A stretch of 64,000 bases of DNA from Pedobacter sp. AK013 (GTDB lineage: Bacteria > Bacteroidota > Bacteroidia > Sphingobacteriales > Sphingobacteriaceae): assembly GCF_014205835.1 (NCBI RefSeq), contig NZ_JACHCQ010000022.1, forward strand, positions 50,009 through 114,008, read 5' to 3'. This document shows, in pieces, positions 25,617-33,760 of this stretch; the first letter of the stretch is position 1, and the number at the start of each line of letters is the position of its first letter. Below the pieces are notes generated by a model. It did not search any database. It was given only the letters and a program-made list of their open reading frames with translations, and was not told where the DNA came from. The position numbers and the translations under genes were made by a program.

Positions 25617-26975
25617 ATGAAGAAAGTTTTTTTAGTAGCAACCGCTTTAATTTGCCTGTTTTTAAACAGTTTCGCTCAAAAGCATACTGTAGATAAAGTT
25701 GCTGCTGTTGTAGGAAATAATATTATCCTACTATCAGATTTAAACCAACAATATACACAATATCTTTATCAGGGAAACCAACCCAACAATGATATTAAAT
25801 GTAAAATATTACAACAAACTTTAACCCAAAAATTACTTAAACAACAGGCTGAAATCGATTCGGTGATGGTTGAAGATGGTGCTGTTGATGATGAAGTAAA
25901 CAAGCGTATGCGTTACAGCATGCAACGTGCCGGCGGCCAAGAGCGTTTGGAGCAGTTCTTAAACAAATCGGTATTACAGTACAAAGATGAGATCAGACCA
26001 TCAGTAAAAGATGAGTTGATTGCGCAAAAAATGCAGCAAAAAATTACCGAAAACATCAATGTTACTCCAATGGAGGTTGAAAAGTATTTCAAATCTTTGG
26101 GCGATAGCATCCCAGAATTTAATACCGAGGTAGAAGTTGGGGAAGTAATTTTAAACCCGCAGTTAACCAGAGCAGAAAAACAGAAATTCCGCGATAAAAT
26201 TGAAGCCCTTCGTTTGAGGGTTAAAAGTGGCGAGGATATGGGGGTTTTAGCAAAAACTTATTCTGAAGATCCAGGTTCTGCTGCCGATGGCGGCGATTAT
26301 GGTTTTATCGACAGAAATACCATGGTTAAAGAATTTACGGCCTGGGCATTTAAGCTAAAAGCGGGAGAAATTTCGCCTGTGTTCGAAACAGATTATGGTT
26401 TTCACTTTTTACAGGTTTTAGAACGTAGAGGTGAGCAGGTGCACGTGAGGCATATTTTAATCATGCCTAAAACTACACCAGAAAGTTTAACACGTTTAAA
26501 ATTGCATGCAGATAGCATTTACAACAATATTATCGGTAAAAAACTAAGTTTCGCAGCTGCGGCAAACCTTTATTCAGATAATAAAGAGAGTAAATATAAT
26601 GGTGGTATGATGCTTAATGCCGAAAATGTTCAGGCAAGAAGTACCTTTATTCCGGTTGATAAATTAGATCCTTCGGTGTTTTTGGTAATCGATAGCATGA
26701 AAATTGGTGGCATTTCTAAACCAAATTTATTTACTGCGCCTGATGGAAAACAAGGGTACCGTATTCTATATTTAAAGTCTAAAATTCCGCCGCACAAAGC
26801 AAACTTAGCCCAAGATTTTCCAAAAATCAGAGATGCGGCACAAAGTGATAAAATTAATCGTACTTTAAGCGAATGGTTTGAAAAACGTCGCGAAAGTACT
26901 TACATCAAGATCGACGATGAATTTAACACCTGTGATGAATTAAAAATTTGGACTAAAACCACAGCCGCAAAATAA
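25617..26975 (+). CDS. surA: SurA-type periplasmic peptidyl-prolyl isomerase/chaperone
   Basis: The 452-residue protein assists folding of outer-membrane beta-barrels in the periplasm. It begins with a signal peptide (MKKVFLVATALICLFLNSFAQ), followed by a SurA N-domain (VDKVAAVVGNNIILLSDLNQ), a parvulin domain around 165-270 (AADGGDYGFIDRNTM), a second, more divergent parvulin domain around 275-400 (VRHILIMPKTTPES, then YNGGMM) and the C-terminal helix. The start 7 codons into the longest frame is supported by the signal peptide and promoter box. It follows the PPIase-less SurA-like gene and precedes a MoxR gene by 5 nt. Confidence 0.92.
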   Translation: MKKVFLVATALICLFLNSFAQKHTVDKVAAVVGNNIILLSDLNQQYTQYLYQGNQPNNDIKCKILQQTLTQKLLKQQAEIDSVMVEDGAVDDEVNKRMRYSMQRAGGQERLEQFLNKSVLQYKDEIRPSVKDELIAQKMQQKITENINVTPMEVEKYFKSLGDSIPEFNTEVEVGEVILNPQLTRAEKQKFRDKIEALRLRVKSGEDMGVLAKTYSEDPGSAADGGDYGFIDRNTMVKEFTAWAFKLKAGEISPVFETDYGFHFLQVLERRGEQVHVRHILIMPKTTPESLTRLKLHADSIYNNIIGKKLSFAAAANLYSDNKESKYNGGMMLNAENVQARSTFIPVDKLDPSVFLVIDSMKIGGISKPNLFTAPDGKQGYRILYLKSKIPPHKANLAQDFPKIRDAAQSDKINRTLSEWFEKRRESTYIKIDDEFNTCDELKIWTKTTAAK

Positions 26976-26980
26976 CACCA

Positions 26981-27943
26981 ATGCAGTATAAGAACGAAGT
27001 AGAAGCTGTTGATGCACTTCATCAATCTTTCAACAACATTAAAGCCGAAATAAGCAAAGTAGTAGTTGGACAAGATGACATCATAAAATCTGTTTTAATC
27101 GCCATTTTTAGTAACGGACATTGTCTGTTGGTTGGCGTACCAGGATTAGCTAAAACTTTACTTGTACAAACAGTAGCTTCTGTTTTAGACCTCGATTTTA
27201 ACCGTATCCAGTTTACACCCGATTTAATGCCAAGCGATATTATTGGTGCAGAGATTTTAGGGGAAGACAGGCACTTTAAATTTATAAAAGGGCCAGTTTT
27301 TTCTAATATTATCCTCGCTGATGAGATTAACCGTACTCCACCAAAAACTCAGGCTGCCTTACTTGAAGCCATGCAGGAGAAATCGGTTACCGCAGCCGGG
27401 CAAACTCATGTTTTACCAAAACCATTTTTCGTTTTGGCCACACAAAACCCTATTGAGCAGGAAGGAACTTACCCCCTACCCGAAGCTCAGTTAGATCGTT
27501 TCATGTTCAATATTCAGTTAAATTATCCTGCCTTTGCAGATGAATTGAACATTGTAAAAAACACCACAAGCAATAAAACCACGCCACTGCAGAAAATTAT
27601 CCATGCAGATGATATTCAATATTTCCAGAAATTAATCCGCGATATTCCTATTACTGATAATGTTTTGGAATATGCCGTAAAACTGGCCGCTAAAACCCGC
27701 CCTAATAGCGAGTTTGCTACTGATGCAGTTAACAAATACATCAGCTGGGGTGCTGGTCCACGTGCTTCGCAATTTTTAGTACTGGGCGCAAAATGCCATG
27801 CCGCAGTAACAGGGAAATACTCACCAGATATTGAAGATGTTAAAGCTGTAGCTGAGCCTATTTTACGCCACCGCATTGTGCGTAACTACCGTGCAGAAGC
27901 CGAAGGTTTATCGATCGAAAAAATTATTAAAGATTTATTGTAA
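26981..27943 (+). CDS. MoxR family AAA ATPase
   Basis: A 320-residue AAA+ protein of the MoxR family, which acts as a chaperone in metal-cofactor or complex assembly. Walker A is in LLVGVPGLAKTLL near residue 50, Walker B ILADEINRTPPKTQAALLEAM near 110, sensor 1 VLATQNPIEQEGTYPLPEAQLDRF near 150-175, and a C-terminal lid. MoxR genes usually precede DUF58/BatA-type genes; here no such partner follows. It starts 5 nt after the surA stop codon and appears co-transcribed. Confidence 0.92.
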   Translation: MQYKNEVEAVDALHQSFNNIKAEISKVVVGQDDIIKSVLIAIFSNGHCLLVGVPGLAKTLLVQTVASVLDLDFNRIQFTPDLMPSDIIGAEILGEDRHFKFIKGPVFSNIILADEINRTPPKTQAALLEAMQEKSVTAAGQTHVLPKPFFVLATQNPIEQEGTYPLPEAQLDRFMFNIQLNYPAFADELNIVKNTTSNKTTPLQKIIHADDIQYFQKLIRDIPITDNVLEYAVKLAAKTRPNSEFATDAVNKYISWGAGPRASQFLVLGAKCHAAVTGKYSPDIEDVKAVAEPILRHRIVRNYRAEAEGLSIEKIIKDLL

Positions 27944-27950
27944 TAGCTGA

Positions 27951-28036
27951 TCGGAATTTCTAATCCCGACCTACCAGAATCGTCACCCTGAACCGAGCCT
28001 TAGCGAGCTTACCGAAGGTAATTTATTTCAGGGTTT
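27951..28036. repeat. Composite of GGGATTACAAATCCC-type and family B repeats
   Basis: The hairpin TCGGAATTTCTAATCCCGA at 27951-27969 abuts a family B left half at 27980-28036 (CGTCACCCTGAAC ... TTTATTTCAGGG) whose centre is enlarged by GAGCCTTAGCGAGCTTACC. Located directly after the moxR stop codon. Confidence 0.55.
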
Positions 28037-28135
28037 ACAGATTCCTGTGAATTATCTTTCTTTTAAAAAAAGAACACCAATATTAAACTTTGGTTACCTT
28101 TTTTACATTCCGGGCATTAAGAATAAAAGAGGTAC

Positions 28136-28447
28136 ATGGAAATCGTAAATCCCATCCTTACATTTATATGGCGAAGGATAATTTCATTAATATTCTTAGT
28201 TCTTTATATCGTTAGCTGGATATATACTTTCATATTTTTTCATACCCTGCCAGTAAGTACAAAACTAAGATGCGGCATGCCCGATTTTGGTATGATTGTA
28301 GGCATCCTATCTCTCACTTTTATCTACTTTGTCACTTTCCTGATCATCACCCTGGTGAGTAAAGGCCGGTCGAAAAAAGAATTCATGGTGATTTCAGCAA
28401 TTATTCCTTTACCAGTGTACATAGGAATAATCGATATACTGACTTGA
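28136..28447 (+). CDS. Small hypothetical membrane protein
   Basis: No family is recognised. The 103-residue product has three hydrophobic segments suitable for membrane helices (about 14-35, 48-74 and 82-102), separated by short polar loops, the middle one containing KLRCGMPDFG. It has its own start after a 190-nt gap that carries only repeats. Function unknown; coding is supported by the hydrophobic pattern and by lack of overlap with any other gene. Confidence 0.55.
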   Translation: MEIVNPILTFIWRRIISLIFLVLYIVSWIYTFIFFHTLPVSTKLRCGMPDFGMIVGILSLTFIYFVTFLIITLVSKGRSKKEFMVISAIIPLPVYIGIIDILT

Positions 28448-28455
28448 ATCTTGCT

Positions 28456-28665
28456 TATCGGGACTACAAATCACGACCAACAAACAAAACCGTCACGTCG
28501 ATCCCATAGTTATCGGATGAAATACAGCGGAACAGAGATTCTTCGACTTCGCTACCATTTACAGACTCTAAATAAAAACCGTCATCGACTGAAACGCAGT
28601 GGAATGGAGAGATCTATCTCGAGGTTAGATTTCTCGACTTCGCTATGCTCCGCTCGAAATGACGG
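28456..28665. repeat. Repeat cluster: GGGATTACAAATCCC-type remnant plus two family C units
   Basis: The stem TCGGGACTACAAATCACGA at 28457-28475 is followed by a decayed family C unit (about 28491-28552) and a well-formed one at 28579-28665, whose arms CCGTCATCGACTGAAACG and TCGAAATGACGG and inner AGAGATCT/AGATTTCT pair. The frames open through it are repeat translations, not genes. Confidence 0.6.
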
Positions 28666-28733
28666 TAACCTTTAGGAGTTATTTACGTTAACGTGTCTGT
28701 CGCTCATATTGATTTTATGCAAATAAATTATTC

Positions 28734-28818
28734 CGCCAGTCGGGATTTGTAATCCCGTCTAACGAACTAAGGATTTGAAATCCTTTTATACACCGGTTGG
28801 GATTACAAAATTCCGATT
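28734..28818. repeat. Three-hairpin repeat, second copy, opposite orientation
   Basis: Stems CGGGATTTGTAATCCCG (28741-28757), AAGGATTTGAAATCCTT (28769-28785) and GGGATTACAAAATTCC (28799-28814) match, in reverse complement and order, the element at 3867-3954, including the TCTAACGAACTAA spacer. Confidence 0.7.
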
Positions 28819-28843
28819 AAAAAACAAACTCATCATAAAGCAT

Positions 28844-28851
28844 TATATTTG
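28844..28851 (+). promoter_or_regulatory. Promoter -7 box of DinB-like gene
   Basis: TATATTTG, eight nt before the ATG at 28860, implying a leader of only a few nucleotides. Confidence 0.6.
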
Positions 28852-28859
28852 AGTTAACG

Positions 28860-29345
28860 ATGAAAGACAGCAACCTTACAGGTGCCATTGCAGCACTGAT
28901 GGATGAATATAAAAAGGCGGTAAACGAACTAATTGTGGTAATCGAACCAATTAGTCAGCACTTACTAACAAAAACCATTGAGCCAGAAAGTTCAAATACA
29001 GATTGTATTTCCATCCAGACTATTTTAACACATGTAGCCGCCTCGATGTTCAGTTATGCCGTTTATATCGAAAATTCTATTGGATTAAAAACAGTCAGAC
29101 CGGAACGACTGCAGTTTGACCACATCACACCTTATATCTCAAGGCTCCGGGAAGCACTTAAATATAACGAGGACTTTTTCACCAGGTATCCCAACATCAC
29201 GATGGAAGAGTTCGATCAATCTAAAAAGATAAACACAAGGTGGGGACAGCAATACGATGTGGAACAAATGTTAGAGCATGCCGTTGTTCATATTTTAAGG
29301 CATAGGCGGCAGATTAAAAATGCGCTTGGCAAGATGAAAAACTGA
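28860..29345 (+). CDS. DinB-like four-helix protein
   Basis: The 161-residue product has the DinB/YfiT four-helix-bundle pattern: an N-terminal helix (LMDEYKKAVNELIVVIEP), SIQTILTHVAASMFSYAVYIEN with the first metal His, and the C-terminal helix EQMLEHAVVHILRHRRQIK with His residues spaced for metal binding. DinB family proteins are metalloenzymes, several using low-molecular-weight thiols, including bacillithiol transferases (BstA/YfiT); since bshA is in this window, a thiol-transferase role is possible but not shown. Confidence 0.7.
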   Translation: MKDSNLTGAIAALMDEYKKAVNELIVVIEPISQHLLTKTIEPESSNTDCISIQTILTHVAASMFSYAVYIENSIGLKTVRPERLQFDHITPYISRLREALKYNEDFFTRYPNITMEEFDQSKKINTRWGQQYDVEQMLEHAVVHILRHRRQIKNALGKMKN

Positions 29346-29361
29346 TCAATCGAAAAAATAA

Positions 29362-29446
29362 TTTGCAATCCACTGAAAATAAATATCTTTGCAACAAATT
29401 TTACAGAAATGCTATGTCAACTACATATCCAAAAATCGCACTTTAG
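29362..29446 (+). promoter_or_regulatory. Orphan consensus promoter followed by a ten-codon reading frame
   Basis: TTTG at 29362-29365 and TATCTTTG at 29384-29391 form a near-ideal Bacteroidota promoter with an 18-nt spacer. Downstream, an ATG at 29414 encodes only MSTTYPKIAL before a TAG at 29444-29446. The next gene starts at 29605. This could drive a small RNA, a leader peptide for the TPR gene, or be the remnant of a truncated gene. Not resolved. Confidence 0.45.
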
Positions 29447-29604
29447 CCAGTCTTGTGGCATAAAGGGCTTGGGTATTGGCTTAAATTTCCTTCCCAACCC
29501 TTAACACGGTTTTAAGTTTCAACCCTAAAACCCCAAATTTAAAAATCAATTTAATACGCATTTGTTAAGCATTTAACCGCTTATCAAAATTAATTATATC
29601 CGTT

Positions 29605-30126
29605 ATGGACATTTATACCACTGCAGAAGAAAAATATCTGCAGGCCATTGAAGAATTGCACTGGGGCGAATTACCTAAGGCACTTCAGTATTTTAACGAA
29701 ATTATTGTTTTCGACCCTGATTATGCAAGGGCTTATTTTCAGCTAGGTGATATTTATCAAAACCATTTTAAAGATTATAAAACCGCAGGTTATTATTATA
29801 AACGCTGTATTGAGCTGGATCGCGATTTCCCTGAGGTCTATAAACCTTATCTGGAACTTGTTATTACACTTAAAATGCACAAATTGGTGAAACAGGTTGC
29901 AGAAAAGGCTTTACTTATACCTGGGGTTTGCGAAGCACATATATATGAGTGTTTAGGCTTACATGCCGAGCAACAGCAAAATTTTGCAGAGGCAGCAAAC
30001 TATTTCAAAAAAGCGGAACTGTTTAATGCCGTTCAGGATGAACAAAACACTTTACAGGAACACCAAAACCGCATTAAAAGCAAAATGAACAGCACAAAAG
30101 CAATGATTTATGATTTACAGGGATAA
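29605..30126 (+). CDS. Tetratricopeptide repeat protein
   Basis: A 173-residue soluble all-helical protein with about four TPR units: EEKYLQAIEELHWGELPKAL, YARAYFQLGDIYQNHFKDYK, FPEVYKPYLELVITLKMHK and AHIYECLGLHAEQQQNFAEA, each with the small-residue/aromatic pattern of TPR helices. It has no signal peptide. Such domains scaffold protein contacts; no partner is evident. The stop codon lies inside a strong hairpin. Confidence 0.8.
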   Translation: MDIYTTAEEKYLQAIEELHWGELPKALQYFNEIIVFDPDYARAYFQLGDIYQNHFKDYKTAGYYYKRCIELDRDFPEVYKPYLELVITLKMHKLVKQVAEKALLIPGVCEAHIYECLGLHAEQQQNFAEAANYFKKAELFNAVQDEQNTLQEHQNRIKSKMNSTKAMIYDLQG

Positions 30127-30148
30127 AAGGCATGGCCTTTTATCCCTG
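30118..30148 (+). terminator. Strong hairpin overlapping TPR stop codon
   Basis: Perfect 14-bp stem CAGGGATAAAAGGC/GCCTTTTATCCCTG with an ATG loop. No T run follows, so it may stabilise the 3' end or attenuate rather than terminate. Confidence 0.55.
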
Positions 30149-30253
30149 TAATTAGCTGGAATATCTTAAAATACTCCCCTTGTTATTTTAATTTTGTTGC
30201 TATCTTTACCCCACAATTACAAAGCATAAATTTTTAAATCAAAAATATTCGAT

Positions 30254-30445
30254 ATGTCAGCTCACGATTCACACGCACCGGTTCAGCAAACAAAAGGCAT
30301 TTGGGCTTTGCCATTAACGGCATGGATTATTGTTTTAATCCTTCTAGTGGCTTTCACAAGACCTATTTTCCACCATGAAGAAGAAAGTTCTTCACATGAG
30401 AAAACTGAGGCACACCACACAGAAGCTCCTGAATCGCACCACTAG
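30254..30445 (+). CDS. Small histidine-rich membrane protein
   Basis: No family recognised. The 63-residue product has a His-containing N-terminus (MSAHDSHAPVQQ), one transmembrane helix (about residues 20-36, LTAWIIVLILLVAFTRP) and a His/Glu-rich tail (HHEEESSSHEKTEAHHTEAP). A promoter-like TATCTTTA at 30201 with TTG 18 nt upstream precedes it and a perfect terminator follows, so it is a genuine monocistronic gene. The tail suggests metal binding or an assembly factor for a membrane metalloenzyme; this is inference. Confidence 0.7.
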   Translation: MSAHDSHAPVQQTKGIWALPLTAWIIVLILLVAFTRPIFHHEEESSSHEKTEAHHTEAPESHH

Positions 30446-30466
30446 GCATTAGTAAAAAATCAAAAA

Positions 30467-30489
30467 AAAGCGCTGTAAAACAGCGCTTT
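30467..30489 (+). terminator. Rho-independent terminator
   Basis: AAAGCGCTG/CAGCGCTTT stem with a TAAAA loop and T run, 22 nt after the His-rich gene. Confidence 0.92.
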
Positions 30490-30653
30490 TTTTGTTCCTT
30501 GCCTACAACATACATAATCTTTCCGTTTAGTTCCGAAGGTCTCTACCAATTAGAGAATGGATAAGCATCTCTGACTCGCTCTTCAAATTGAGTTTGAAAC
30601 TTAATCTTATTCCAGAATCCGTATAGAGATCCGCTTAATTCTACGGATAGAAT

Positions 30654-31538
30654 CTATTTAAGCTGCCCCATAATATTGGGATAATCCGTAATGATGCCAT
30701 CTACCCCAAGGCTCATAAAATAATTCACTTCCTTTACCGTATTCACCGTCCAAGGGATAATTTTGATACCCATTTCATGGCAACGGTCTACCAAACCCTT
30801 ACCAACCAAAACCGAGTAAGGACTATAAATAGTCGGTTTAAAACCTAGTTTATCAATATAATCTTCAAAGGGTTCTTTTTCATCAATCAACAATGAGGTT
30901 TGTACTTTTGGGTATTTCTCGTGCAGGTATTGCAGCGTACGCATATCAAAAGATTCGATAATCACTCTTTTGGCAAGTTTTTTCGAATTAATTACATCCA
31001 TAATCAGGTCTACAAATTCTGCTGGCTCCGGATGAAATTCATTATCACCATTTTTAATCGTTTTCGTTTCGATGCTATATACAGGTTTGGCCAGTTTGTG
31101 TTCTTTAACATAAGCCTCAACCGCATCTATTGTTTCAGAAAGCAATGGTTTATAAGCTTTAAACTTCATCTGTCCAGGAAAGCGGTTGTGAACTTTACTC
31201 CCTACATCAAATTTTTTAATTTCCTCATAATCCATCTTGTAGATGTTATAACTCTTTTGGTCTTTTAAGGTAATGGGCTTACCGTTGGGCAGCAAAGAAA
31301 TCTCGTTGTTAAAATAAGGTTCTTGAGAAAGCACTACCTGTTTATCTTTCGAAATTACGGCATCCATTTCTAATGTGTTTACACCTAAATCGATGGCTTT
31401 TAACATTCCTTCAATGGTATTTTCGGGCATAATACCGCGCGCACCAGCTTTGCCCTGTACATCGAATTTCTTTTTTTGGGCAGAAACATGAAAACACAAT
31501 AAAATTAGGGTAGAGAGCAGAAGTAATTTTTTATACAT
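30654..31538 (-). CDS. Glycerophosphodiester phosphodiesterase-like protein lacking catalytic histidines
   Basis: A 294-residue exported protein (signal peptide MYKKLLLLSTLILLCFHVSAQ; start moved 19 codons inwards to place it). The GDPD TIM barrel is recognisable: QGKAGARGIMPENTIEGM, VNTLEMDAVISKD, SIETKTI and the C-terminal IIPWTVNTVKEVNYFMSLGVDGIITDYP. In active enzymes the first motif reads HRG and the strand-2 motif SH(D/E)P; here they read KAG and SQEP, so both catalytic histidines are replaced, while the metal-binding Glu-x-Asp and Glu-x-Lys remain. It may bind rather than cleave phosphodiesters. Confidence 0.85.
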   Translation of the reverse strand: MYKKLLLLSTLILLCFHVSAQKKKFDVQGKAGARGIMPENTIEGMLKAIDLGVNTLEMDAVISKDKQVVLSQEPYFNNEISLLPNGKPITLKDQKSYNIYKMDYEEIKKFDVGSKVHNRFPGQMKFKAYKPLLSETIDAVEAYVKEHKLAKPVYSIETKTIKNGDNEFHPEPAEFVDLIMDVINSKKLAKRVIIESFDMRTLQYLHEKYPKVQTSLLIDEKEPFEDYIDKLGFKPTIYSPYSVLVGKGLVDRCHEMGIKIIPWTVNTVKEVNYFMSLGVDGIITDYPNIMGQLK

Positions 31539-31599
31539 GGGTTTTAAATGTAAAATAGGCTGTTTGATTAGTGATATCTCTGTTTTGAAGCGCAAAAAC

Positions 31600-31700
31600 T
31601 GTGCTACTTTTACCGTTTGTTCCCACTACGCTATATCTTTCCGCTGCGCTCCAAGGATGCTACTTCAATCGGGGCTACGCTAGAACGTTATTGTGGGTAA
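31600..31700. repeat. Dispersed intergenic repeat, family E
   Basis: Contains GTTCCCACTACGCTAT, TCTTTCCGCTGCGCTCC and GCTACTTCAATCGGGGCTA, which parallel the order TTTCCGCTGTAG ... GCCACTTCAATAGGG in the blocks on both sides of the GNAT gene. No coding sequence. Confidence 0.5.
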
Positions 31701-31768
31701 AAGCAAAATGCCGACATAAAAAAAGGGCTTCTTTTTATGGAGAGCCCTCTTTAATTCACATTTGTTAT

Positions 31769-32626
31769 TTATCTTTCTGCTGGTACAAAGGCCTGTACAA
31801 TTAAGTTCCAGCTTGCATCGGCTCCCTTTTCATAAACGAAAACATAGTTAAAACTTTCGCGTAAATCGGCCTTGTAATCGATTGTAGCAATACCATAAGT
31901 ATAAGCCAAATCGCTACCAATTGCTTTATCTACACCTGTTGTTTTTAAATTAATTTTACTGATCATTCCATTATAGAATGCAATAATTTTTCCTTTTCCA
32001 TCAATGGCTTCGTTACCAGGAAAAAGTAAACGTGCATCGTTAGTTAAAAAACCTCCAAATGCAGCAATTCCGTGTGTTTTTAACAAAGTATTTAATGTTT
32101 TCTCGGTTGTTAAGATAATTTCTTTCCCAGCCTTAATTTCTTTTTCATTTAAGAACTTTGGTGCAACATGATCTTTAGGTTCGATAAATTGTGGTGTAAC
32201 TTTAGCCAAAGGTTTATTGCTTTCTGTTCCTAAATCGATAGCTAATTTCCATCTGCCGTTTTCCGGTTTCCATATTGATAAATATTGACCGTATTTTTTC
32301 TCTGAAGTGCCAACTTCATATGGCCCTGTAGTAAAACCTAAATCGCCACTGCGCGATACTTTGGCCAGGTTTGGTGTCCACGTTACGTCGTTTTCTGCGG
32401 CTGCTTTACCTGCGTAAAAAGTTTTGGCATTAACCGGATTTGGTCTGAACACTAACGTGCTTGTAGTTGAATAGTCTATAAAAGCTTCTTTATCTCCATT
32501 TTTGGCAATTGACTTAGCAAAATCCTTTTCAGCATTTACTAAAGATTTGGTTGTTCCATCGCTTTTTTGGGCAAAAGCACTTAGGGCTAAAAGCGAAGCT
32601 ATTGCAGTTGAAAATAATTGTTTCAT
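31769..32626 (-). CDS. Exported protein with two NTF2-like (DUF4440/SnoaL-type) domains
   Basis: A 285-residue protein with signal peptide (MKQLFSTAIASLLALSAFAQ) and two tandem NTF2-like cone domains: residues about 28-140 (LVNAEKDFAKSIAKNGDKEAFIDY, then YGQYLSIWKPENGRWKLAID) and about 165-280 (LLKTHGIAAFGGFLTNDARL, then FNYVFVYEKGADASWNLIVQ). Such domains often bind small ligands or form hydrolase-like pockets. The substrate is unknown. It is monocistronic, with a short T-rich region downstream. Confidence 0.75.
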   Translation of the reverse strand: MKQLFSTAIASLLALSAFAQKSDGTTKSLVNAEKDFAKSIAKNGDKEAFIDYSTTSTLVFRPNPVNAKTFYAGKAAAENDVTWTPNLAKVSRSGDLGFTTGPYEVGTSEKKYGQYLSIWKPENGRWKLAIDLGTESNKPLAKVTPQFIEPKDHVAPKFLNEKEIKAGKEIILTTEKTLNTLLKTHGIAAFGGFLTNDARLLFPGNEAIDGKGKIIAFYNGMISKINLKTTGVDKAIGSDLAYTYGIATIDYKADLRESFNYVFVYEKGADASWNLIVQAFVPAER

Positions 32627-32714
32627 TATTAATTAAGATAATATGTTTGGCGAATATAAAATTTTCTTTAATGCATGGCCTTAAAAGTAATTAACAATTA
32701 CACATTGAGGCTAC

Positions 32715-33689
32715 TTATTTTTCTCTATAAATGGTTTCTAAAACAGTTTGACCGGTGGCTTTCAAAGTATTTTTATCAATATTGGCTAAGTTATCCAATT
32801 GTGTGTGCCAATTGATATAAAAACCACTGTTATCATTATAATGGATAATATCGATAGAAGGAACGCCTGCTTTATTCATCCAAAAATGATCATCAACTAA
32901 TTTTCCACTTGGAATTTTTGTAAAGTAAGACGCATAGCCAATTTCATTACCAATGTCCCAGACCCGATTTACTACATTTGGAGCAGCTTGACGAGAGACT
33001 TCATCCTGCGTAAACTGTGCACTACCGCCACCAACCATGTCGAGGTTGATACCATACAAAGCTTTATATCCTGATGCAATTGCTTTTTTAGCCCAGTACT
33101 GAGAGCCTAAACACCACGTAGTTTCATCTGGTGTTTCATCATTGGCCTTGCCATAATCTTCTAAATCCCACAATACGAAATCAACTCCAACATCTGGTTG
33201 TTTCTGATTGATCTGACGGGCCATTTCCAAAATTACCGCTACGCCACTGGCACCATCATTTGCCGCATCGAAAGGTTTTACATGGTTTGCAGGATCCGTA
33301 TCCTGATCAGAAAACGGGCGAGCATCCCAATGTGCGGTAATTAAAACCCTTTTCTTTTTATCTGGATTAAAAGCCGCAACAATATTTTTCAGTTGAAAGC
33401 TCTTGCCATCATAGGTTTGCATTTTTTCACCCTCAATACTTACTTTGGCACCAAACGACTTTAATTTTGCCACCAAATAATCTGCGCATTTTTGATGTGC
33501 TGTGGTTCCCGGAATCCTCGGACCAAAATCTACCTGCGTTTTGGTATAAGTATAAGCACTATCGGCATTAAAATCAGGAGATGCCAGTGTTATTTTTTCT
33601 TCGCCCTGGTTGGTATCAGCTTGCTTATTTCTACAAGCCTGTAATCCCATCAGGGTAATAAAAGGCAGGATTAAAAGTTTTTTATTCAT
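32715..33689 (-). CDS. M28-family zinc peptidase/glutaminyl cyclase-like lipoprotein
   Basis: The 324-residue protein is a predicted lipoprotein (signal with lipobox LQAC, Cys at about residue 19). The M28 zinc site is complete: His in AHWDARPF, Asp in AANDGASGV, Glu in LWDLEDYG, Asp in INLDMVGGG and His in DDHFWMNKA. Family members are aminopeptidases or glutaminyl-peptide cyclotransferases; the WDLEDYG and DDH patterns lean to the cyclase-like subgroup. It would act at the periplasmic or outer face of an envelope membrane. Confidence 0.88.
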   Translation of the reverse strand: MNKKLLILPFITLMGLQACRNKQADTNQGEEKITLASPDFNADSAYTYTKTQVDFGPRIPGTTAHQKCADYLVAKLKSFGAKVSIEGEKMQTYDGKSFQLKNIVAAFNPDKKKRVLITAHWDARPFSDQDTDPANHVKPFDAANDGASGVAVILEMARQINQKQPDVGVDFVLWDLEDYGKANDETPDETTWCLGSQYWAKKAIASGYKALYGINLDMVGGGSAQFTQDEVSRQAAPNVVNRVWDIGNEIGYASYFTKIPSGKLVDDHFWMNKAGVPSIDIIHYNDNSGFYINWHTQLDNLANIDKNTLKATGQTVLETIYREK

Positions 33690-33760
33690 TGTTTAATCTA
33701 ACGGAAGATTGTTTAAAGTAGTGTGTTTTATCTCTCATTCTCCCCGGCTCCTTAAAAAGT

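Noticed and set aside
28451..28675. Plus-strand open frame of 74 codons
   Set aside because: Lies wholly within a cluster of palindromic repeats; the sequence is repeat translation.
29392..29604. A riboswitch upstream of the TPR gene
   Set aside because: No known aptamer core or terminator/antiterminator pair could be recognised; only a weak GGGTTGGG-type pairing.
31601..31804. Plus-strand open frame of 67 codons
   Set aside because: Covers a family E repeat and the end of the opposite NTF2-like gene.
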